From assembly GCA_002351955.1 (NCBI GenBank), contig DEHO01000081.1, positions 52,681 through 71,649 of the forward strand: 18,969 nucleotides of DNA, written 5' to 3'. Source of the stretch: Flavobacteriales bacterium UBA2798 (GTDB lineage: Bacteria; Bacteroidota; Bacteroidia; Flavobacteriales_D; UBA2798). Shown in pieces: positions 13,939-18,969 of the stretch (positions within the stretch are counted from its first letter, which is position 1; each line of letters starts with the position of its first letter). Below the pieces are notes generated by a model that saw only the letters and a program-made list of their open reading frames with translations, had not been told where the DNA came from and made no database searches. The position numbers were made by a program, and so were the translations under genes.

Positions 13939-14811
13939 ATGCAATTGCCATCCGACAACCGATTCAGCACAACCGTGGAGCGTTTCCACGAACTGCTGGA
14001 TACGGAATGGGGCAGGGAAGAGGTGAAAGCCATCCTTTCCATTCTTGCTGCGGAATACCTGGGATGGAACAGAGCCGATATGGTGCTCAATAAAGAAAAG
14101 GCATTATCGGAATCGGAATTGCTGAAGTTTCATTTTGCACTGAAAGAATTGCTGCGCGCGCGACCGGTGCAGTACATTATCGGACATACACCCTTTTACG
14201 GATCTTCATTCCGTGTGGATGAAAATGTGCTGATACCCCGTCCCGAAACCGAAGAACTGGTGGATCTGATCTGCAAAACCTATCAGAATACTGCAGCAAA
14301 AATTCTTGATATCGGAACAGGCAGCGGATGTATTGCGGTTTCGCTTGCAAAACATCTACCGCTTGCAGAAGTGTCCGCTATTGATGTCTCTCCCGGAGCC
14401 TTGCAACTGGCACGTGCGAATGCGGAATCCAATCAGGTAAACATTCATTGGCACGAACTGGATATTTTGCAGGCCGATTCCAACTTTTTTCCTGCAAAAC
14501 AATTGGATGTGATCGTGAGCAATCCGCCTTATGTGTTGAAGGATGAAGCATCCTCCATGAAACGGAATGTGCTGGAGCACGAACCACATCTGGCTTTGTT
14601 TGTTGAGGATAGCGACGCTTTGTTGTTTTACCGGCGTATTGTTGCCTTGGCGGAGCATTGGTTAAAGCAGGGGGGACGATTGTATTTCGAGATCAACGAA
14701 CAGTTTGCGCAGGAGGGAATCTCACTTTTTTCGGAATTGCTGTGGAGAAACACACAAATTCACCACGATCTGCAGGGGAAAGACCGTATGCTGTCGGCTG
14801 AAAAAATCTGA
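13939..14811 (+). CDS. prmC: Release factor N5-glutamine methyltransferase
   Basis: A 290-residue SAM-dependent enzyme that methylates the glutamine of the GGQ motif in peptide-chain release factors. The N-terminal helical domain (1-90) leads to RARPVQYIIG and FYGSSF, then LIPRPETEELV (98-108), the SAM loop DIGTGSG (124-130) and the catalytic NPPY (195-198), followed by EPHLALF. A TTG at 13933 in frame would add two residues but lies inside the probable promoter box, so ATG 13939 is chosen. It is divergent from ribD, and a sensor-phosphatase gene follows after 54 nt. Confidence 0.95.
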   Translation: MQLPSDNRFSTTVERFHELLDTEWGREEVKAILSILAAEYLGWNRADMVLNKEKALSESELLKFHFALKELLRARPVQYIIGHTPFYGSSFRVDENVLIPRPETEELVDLICKTYQNTAAKILDIGTGSGCIAVSLAKHLPLAEVSAIDVSPGALQLARANAESNQVNIHWHELDILQADSNFFPAKQLDVIVSNPPYVLKDEASSMKRNVLEHEPHLALFVEDSDALLFYRRIVALAEHWLKQGGRLYFEINEQFAQEGISLFSELLWRNTQIHHDLQGKDRMLSAEKI

Positions 14812-14865
14812 TCGGCATGTACGAATAGTGATTATATTGTAATCGCTTTTCACCAACAATTGCCG

Positions 14866-17010
14866 ATGTTACGCAGAATCGTTTTTGTTTTGTTTGTTGC
14901 CTTGCAGAGTGTTTCCACTTATGCAGCTAATCTCGATTCTTTATTGCTTAATGTAGAGCGTGCTCCTTCGGATACTGCAAAAGGAAGAGCATTACTCGAA
15001 TTGGGCAGGTGGTACATCGAAGTAAATCCTGATACCACGCTTATTCTAGTGGAGCAGGGAATTTCATTGTTGTCTGCATCTTCTTCCCGCGAATTGTTGT
15101 GCGATGCTTATCGGTTAAAAGGCGGTGTTTTACGTTTTCGCGGTGAATACAATGAAGCCATGTACTGGTTCAAAAAAGCACTTGCCGTACTCGAAGGCTC
15201 GAAGGATCTTCGTCGTTATGGAAGTTCCTACAACAATGTCGGACTGGTGTATTGGGATCTTGGCAATTATGTACTTGCTATTGAGAATTTACTCATCTCA
15301 CTTAAGGCAACCGAAGCTTCCGGTAATTACGAATCGATGATTTCTACACTGATCAATATCGGATTGGTGTACGATTATCAGGATAAAGTGGAACTGGCTA
15401 AACACTATTACGCGAGGGCAGCCAGCATTGCCAAAAAAGTGAATGATCTTTCTTCGCTTTCTCTTACCTACAACAATCTTGGGTACATGTACATGCGCAG
15501 TAAAGATTTTGACAGCTCTGCCATGTATTTGCATGCTTCGCTTCGATTGGCTATTGATAATCGCTACATGCCCAATGCCGGATATGCCACCAACAATCTC
15601 GGTGCACTGCATGCGGAGATGAAACAAATGGACAGCGCCTATTTTTACATTGATTCCAGTTTGCGTATTCGAGAAAAATTGGGTGATCAGTTTGGTATCG
15701 GAATGTGTTACCTGAATTTCGGGAAGTGGGATCTGGAAGCCAAAAAATATTCCAGCTCAGAAAAATGGCTGCTCAAAACCAAAGAGCTCGCAGACATCAC
15801 CGGATCAAAAGTGCTGATCATGGATGTTGCACAAGCGCTTGCTGCTTTGTACCAGGCCAGTGGCGATTACCGCAAGGCGTACACCAACATGGAAACGTAT
15901 TATCAGCTGAAGGATTCATTGGGCAATGAGGAGAGTCGGAGAAAAACAGTGGAGATGCGTTCTGAATTTGAGATCGATAAAAAACAAAAGGAATTGGATC
16001 TTGTCCGCAAAGATGCTCAGATCGACAGTATCGCCAAGGAGAGTGAACTGAAACGTCAGCGACTGATGATCGGTTTTACACTTGCGCTGGTTGCATTGAT
16101 GTTGTTCTTTTTGGTGTTTGTGTACCGGCAGTTCAAAGCGAAGAAAAAAGCAAACGAAGAAATTACGGTGCAAAAATCCATCATCGAAGAAAAGAACAAG
16201 GAGATTCTCGACAGTATTCACTATGCACGAAGAATTCAGCGGGCATTGCTGGCTTCCGATCATTTGCTCAAGAAACACCTTCACGAGTATTTCGTTTTGT
16301 ATCAGCCAAAAGATATTGTAAGCGGCGATTTCTATTGGGCATCGGAGGCAACAGTGAAGGACGCAAAAAGCGCAGGACAAAAATCATTCACTACGGATGA
16401 AACCTCCGGACATAAATTTATTTTTTGTGTTGCCGATTGTACCGGACATGGTGTTCCCGGTGCGTTTATGTCATTGCTGAATATCACCAAACTCAACGAA
16501 GTGATCACCGAACGAGGTGAACGTATTCCTTCAGTAATTTTCGATAAGGTGCGCGAAGAACTCATCGCATCGCTCAATCCCGAAGGTGTGGAAGAAGAAT
16601 CGAAAGACGGAATGGATGCTGTTCTGATTGCCTTCGATCGTTCTTCAGGGAATCTGCAACTGGCTTGTGCCAATAATCCGGTGTGGATCATTCGCTCGGG
16701 GGAGCTGATCGAACTCAAGCCCGATAAAATGCCGGTGGGTACTCACCACGGTACTTTAAAACCATTTACCCCTCACGATTTCAAGCTGCACAGTGGCGAT
16801 ATGATCTACCTCTTTACCGATGGCTATGCCGATCAGTTTGGCGGACCCAAAGGCAAGAAGTTCAAGTACGCGCAGTTTGCCGACTTGCTGAAAGAAATTT
16901 CTTCCTGGCCTGCCGAACAGCAAAAACTTCGTTTGCAGGAGGTAATCGCCCAATGGAAAGGTAATTTGGAACAAAACGACGATATTCTCATCGTGGGTAT
17001 CCGTGTCTAA
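14866..17010 (+). CDS. TPR - membrane helix - SpoIIE-type Ser/Thr phosphatase
   Basis: A 714-residue membrane signalling protein. Order: signal peptide (MLRRIVFVLFVALQSVSTYA), a periplasmic TPR region at about 30-355 with repeats such as SSYNNVGLVYWDLGNYVLAI and SLTYNNLGYMYMRSKDFDSS, a charged coiled coil at about 355-400, one membrane helix (about 400-421), a second coiled coil ending EILDSIHYARRIQ, and a SpoIIE/PP2C-like domain from about 475. Metal-binding Asp residues appear in VSGDFYW, VADCTGHGVPGAF, DGMDAV, FTDGYADQFGG and NDDILIVG, so the phosphatase looks active. Such proteins dephosphorylate targets such as anti-anti-sigma factors in response to signals sensed outside. ATG 14866 is preferred over an in-frame TTG at 14860. 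The Reg_prop sensor gene begins 24 nt after the stop. Confidence 0.92.
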   Translation: MLRRIVFVLFVALQSVSTYAANLDSLLLNVERAPSDTAKGRALLELGRWYIEVNPDTTLILVEQGISLLSASSSRELLCDAYRLKGGVLRFRGEYNEAMYWFKKALAVLEGSKDLRRYGSSYNNVGLVYWDLGNYVLAIENLLISLKATEASGNYESMISTLINIGLVYDYQDKVELAKHYYARAASIAKKVNDLSSLSLTYNNLGYMYMRSKDFDSSAMYLHASLRLAIDNRYMPNAGYATNNLGALHAEMKQMDSAYFYIDSSLRIREKLGDQFGIGMCYLNFGKWDLEAKKYSSSEKWLLKTKELADITGSKVLIMDVAQALAALYQASGDYRKAYTNMETYYQLKDSLGNEESRRKTVEMRSEFEIDKKQKELDLVRKDAQIDSIAKESELKRQRLMIGFTLALVALMLFFLVFVYRQFKAKKKANEEITVQKSIIEEKNKEILDSIHYARRIQRALLASDHLLKKHLHEYFVLYQPKDIVSGDFYWASEATVKDAKSAGQKSFTTDETSGHKFIFCVADCTGHGVPGAFMSLLNITKLNEVITERGERIPSVIFDKVREELIASLNPEGVEEESKDGMDAVLIAFDRSSGNLQLACANNPVWIIRSGELIELKPDKMPVGTHHGTLKPFTPHDFKLHSGDMIYLFTDGYADQFGGPKGKKFKYAQFADLLKEISSWPAEQQKLRLQEVIAQWKGNLEQNDDILIVGIRV

Positions 17011-17034
17011 TAGCCAATCCCGTATATTTACTTC

Positions 17035-18969
17035 GTGATCCGACTGCTGCGCTTTATTCCGGTACTGCTGATTGTCTTGCCTTTCCCACTGCGGGCAGAA
17101 AAGGATACTTCGTTTTTTCTGGGTCAACCACGCATTACGAAAGCCTTGCCTTCGCGTTACGAAACAGGTGTGCGCTTTGGTGTACGTTTCCTTGATGTGG
17201 AGCAGGGATTGCCTTCCTCGTACATCATGGGTGCTGCGCAGGATTCATTGGGAAGAATGTGGTTCTCTACCGATGGCGGTGGAATTTGTGTGTACGATGG
17301 AGATGTCTTTCAGTTGTACGGTACCGAAGAGGGAATTCCGCTGGCTTCCGGAAATGTTTTCTTTTTCGATTCGCGGGGTGATCTGTGGTACGGTAACAGC
17401 AACAAAGGAATCATTCGCATTCATGGCAATTCCGTTACGCATTTTCGTCACGACAGCCTGATCAATCATAACCTGGCTTTTATCCGCGAAGATCAGAAGG
17501 GGACGATCTTCATCGGTTCGGGAAATCAGGTGTATCGTCTCGAAAAGGATGTGCTCGTTCAGCAGGAAACCAATACGGTGCGTGCAGGTGCCGGATTGCG
17601 TGATCTGCGTTTTTTGAATAAACAGATTTACCTGGCTGCAGGTGATTCGTTGTATATTTTCGATAGTGATTGGAATTTTCTCGCCTTGCATGCTGTTCCG
17701 GTGCAAAAGATCATTCCCATTGAAAACGATCATGTGCAATTGGTCACCCGCGATGCGCTGATCGATTTCAATAAGGGAAAACAAAAAGTACTCATTGCAG
17801 ATCTGCGTACGGGTATCGATATGATTTCGGACGGTGTGTATGATGCGCGCAGCAAAACAACCATGCTGGCTAGTTGGGGCAGAGGAGTGATTCTTCATTC
17901 GGAAAAGGGTGTGCTCTTTTTTGATCGTCGCTTCGGGATGCGGAGTGATAGGCTGTACACAATTTTTATTGATAACAAACAACGCATTTGGTATTGCACC
18001 GATGGCGGTGGTGTACAGGTGCTCACTGCGCCTTCCATCGAAAATTTTTCGGAGTCGGCAGGACTCAGTGTTCCTTACATCATGGAAATTGCAGAAGTGG
18101 ATCAGGAATTGTGGGTGGGTACGCGTGGTGGTGGTATGTTTCGCAGGACAAATAATGCGGATGTTCCCTTCGAAAAGTTCAGCGAACAAAGCGGATTGAA
18201 AAGTGATTATGTGTACGCCATCCATCAAACGGCTTCGGGAGAAGTGTGGATCGGTACGCACCGCGATGGTTTGTTCATTCGCCGTAACGGAAAATTTATT
18301 CGCCACGATACGAAATCAGGTTTTTATTCCAATACCGTTTGGGGAATAGAAAGCGATGCATCCGGAAAAGTTTACCTCGCAACGTTTGCAGGATTGGTGA
18401 TATGGGACGGTAATTCTTTCAACATGTACACTACCGATCACGGATTGCCCGGTAATCGTATTTACAGCATCGCCATTGATAAAAAAGGTGAAGTTTGGCT
18501 GGGAACCTCTGCAGGATTGGCCTGTTATCACAGCGACGGAAAAATTGATGCTTATACACGCAGCGATGGTTTGCCGGATGATATTGTGTGGGATATTGAA
18601 CCCACAGCTGACGGATTATGGCTGGCAACGCACGGTGGTATCTGTCGTTTCGAGAATGGTGTGTTCACAGTTTGGAATGTGAGTCATGGTTTATCGACCA
18701 ACATGGTTTGGGCGCTCAAATGGAGCGACGATCAATTGTGGGCGGGTACCGAAAAAGGGGTGCAGTGTTTTTCGCTGGTGCAATCGCAACTTCAACTCAG
18801 CAGGACACTCGGTTTTGCAGATGGATTTACCGGGAATGATGTAACACCTGCTTCCATTTATCTGCAGAAGAATGGAAAAATTCTTTTTGGTACTTCACGT
18901 CAATTGGTGGAATACGATCCGGCTTTCGATAAGGTAGGAAAAGAACCGGCATTGCAACCGCTCTTGCTC
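17035..18969 (+). CDS. Reg_prop beta-propeller sensor, N-terminal 645 residues (runs off the right edge)
   Basis: An open frame of 645 codons reaches the window end. The GTG at 17035 starts a signal peptide (MIRLLRFIPVLLIVLPF, cleavage probably after LRA); no ATG lies between it and the upstream in-frame TAG. The body is a series of two-component-regulator propeller (Reg_prop) repeats of about 40-45 residues with the pattern G-L/I-P...W/V-I/G...G-W-x-G/S-T: examples are GLPSSYIMGAAQDSLGRMWF, GLPGNRIYSIAIDKKGEVWL and GLPDDIVWDIEPTADGLWLA. Such proteins usually have a Y_Y_Y domain, a membrane helix and a histidine kinase or SpoIIE output downstream, none of which is visible here. The periplasmic propellers are thought to bind a ligand. 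It probably follows the phosphatase gene in one transcript. Confidence 0.9.
   Translation, partial: MIRLLRFIPVLLIVLPFPLRAEKDTSFFLGQPRITKALPSRYETGVRFGVRFLDVEQGLPSSYIMGAAQDSLGRMWFSTDGGGICVYDGDVFQLYGTEEGIPLASGNVFFFDSRGDLWYGNSNKGIIRIHGNSVTHFRHDSLINHNLAFIREDQKGTIFIGSGNQVYRLEKDVLVQQETNTVRAGAGLRDLRFLNKQIYLAAGDSLYIFDSDWNFLALHAVPVQKIIPIENDHVQLVTRDALIDFNKGKQKVLIADLRTGIDMISDGVYDARSKTTMLASWGRGVILHSEKGVLFFDRRFGMRSDRLYTIFIDNKQRIWYCTDGGGVQVLTAPSIENFSESAGLSVPYIMEIAEVDQELWVGTRGGGMFRRTNNADVPFEKFSEQSGLKSDYVYAIHQTASGEVWIGTHRDGLFIRRNGKFIRHDTKSGFYSNTVWGIESDASGKVYLATFAGLVIWDGNSFNMYTTDHGLPGNRIYSIAIDKKGEVWLGTSAGLACYHSDGKIDAYTRSDGLPDDIVWDIEPTADGLWLATHGGICRFENGVFTVWNVSHGLSTNMVWALKWSDDQLWAGTEKGVQCFSLVQSQLQLSRTLGFADGFTGNDVTPASIYLQKNGKILFGTSRQLVEYDPAFDKVGKEPALQPLLL

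Noticed and set aside
17245..18306. A 353-codon open frame on the minus strand opposite the Reg_prop gene
   Set aside because: The plus frame carries repeated propeller motifs and a signal peptide throughout; the antisense frame is rich in His, Ile and Thr without recognisable domains and is a composition shadow.

Overview
The window reads as ordinary chromosome of a Bacteroidota bacterium, probably a free-living Flavobacteriales-like or related lineage; the order cannot be fixed from sequence alone. The signs are a fused alpha-beta 2-oxoacid dehydrogenase E1, the SlyD-type FKBP, WG-repeat and Reg_prop proteins, lipoproteins with short signal peptides, almost no Shine-Dalgarno sequences, and several perfect TAnnTTTG boxes (the Bacteroidota -7 promoter element) just upstream of genes. 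No phage, insertion sequence, CRISPR array, tRNA or rRNA was seen.

Layout. 1-322 (minus): N-terminus of the signal peptide peptidase SppA, divergent from folK and an overlapping deoxynucleoside kinase gene (434-1556, plus). 1661-3379 (plus): a TPR lipoprotein with an OmpA-like segment and the codon bias of a highly expressed gene; a strong bidirectional terminator separates it from a converging small lipoprotein gene (3483-4058, minus). 4152-6623 (plus): fused E1 alpha/beta of a branched-chain 2-oxoacid dehydrogenase, then a small solenoid-like lipoprotein. 6722-9231 (minus): a WG-repeat secreted protein and a LOG-family nucleotide hydrolase. 9427-9867 (plus): FKBP isomerase, divergent from LOG through a mirror-symmetric promoter region. 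9868-10344: a 477-nt gene-free stretch packed with short repeats. 10345-13794 (minus): a tight four-gene unit ribD - DMT transporter - YigZ - M42 peptidase. 13939-18969 (plus): prmC, a TPR/transmembrane/SpoIIE phosphatase, and the first 645 codons of a Reg_prop propeller sensor that runs off the end.

The genes are mostly housekeeping (folate, nucleotide salvage, riboflavin, branched-chain acyl-CoA, release-factor methylation, protein folding) mixed with envelope lipoproteins and a signalling pair at the right end. The most unexpected signal is non-coding: a hairpin element present twice (about 37 nt, 33 identical positions, one compensatory base-pair change), with a possible third partial copy. 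All three lie where two genes converge. I saw no clearly new multi-gene system; the repeats, the mirror-symmetric promoter and the solenoid lipoprotein are the points most worth checking.
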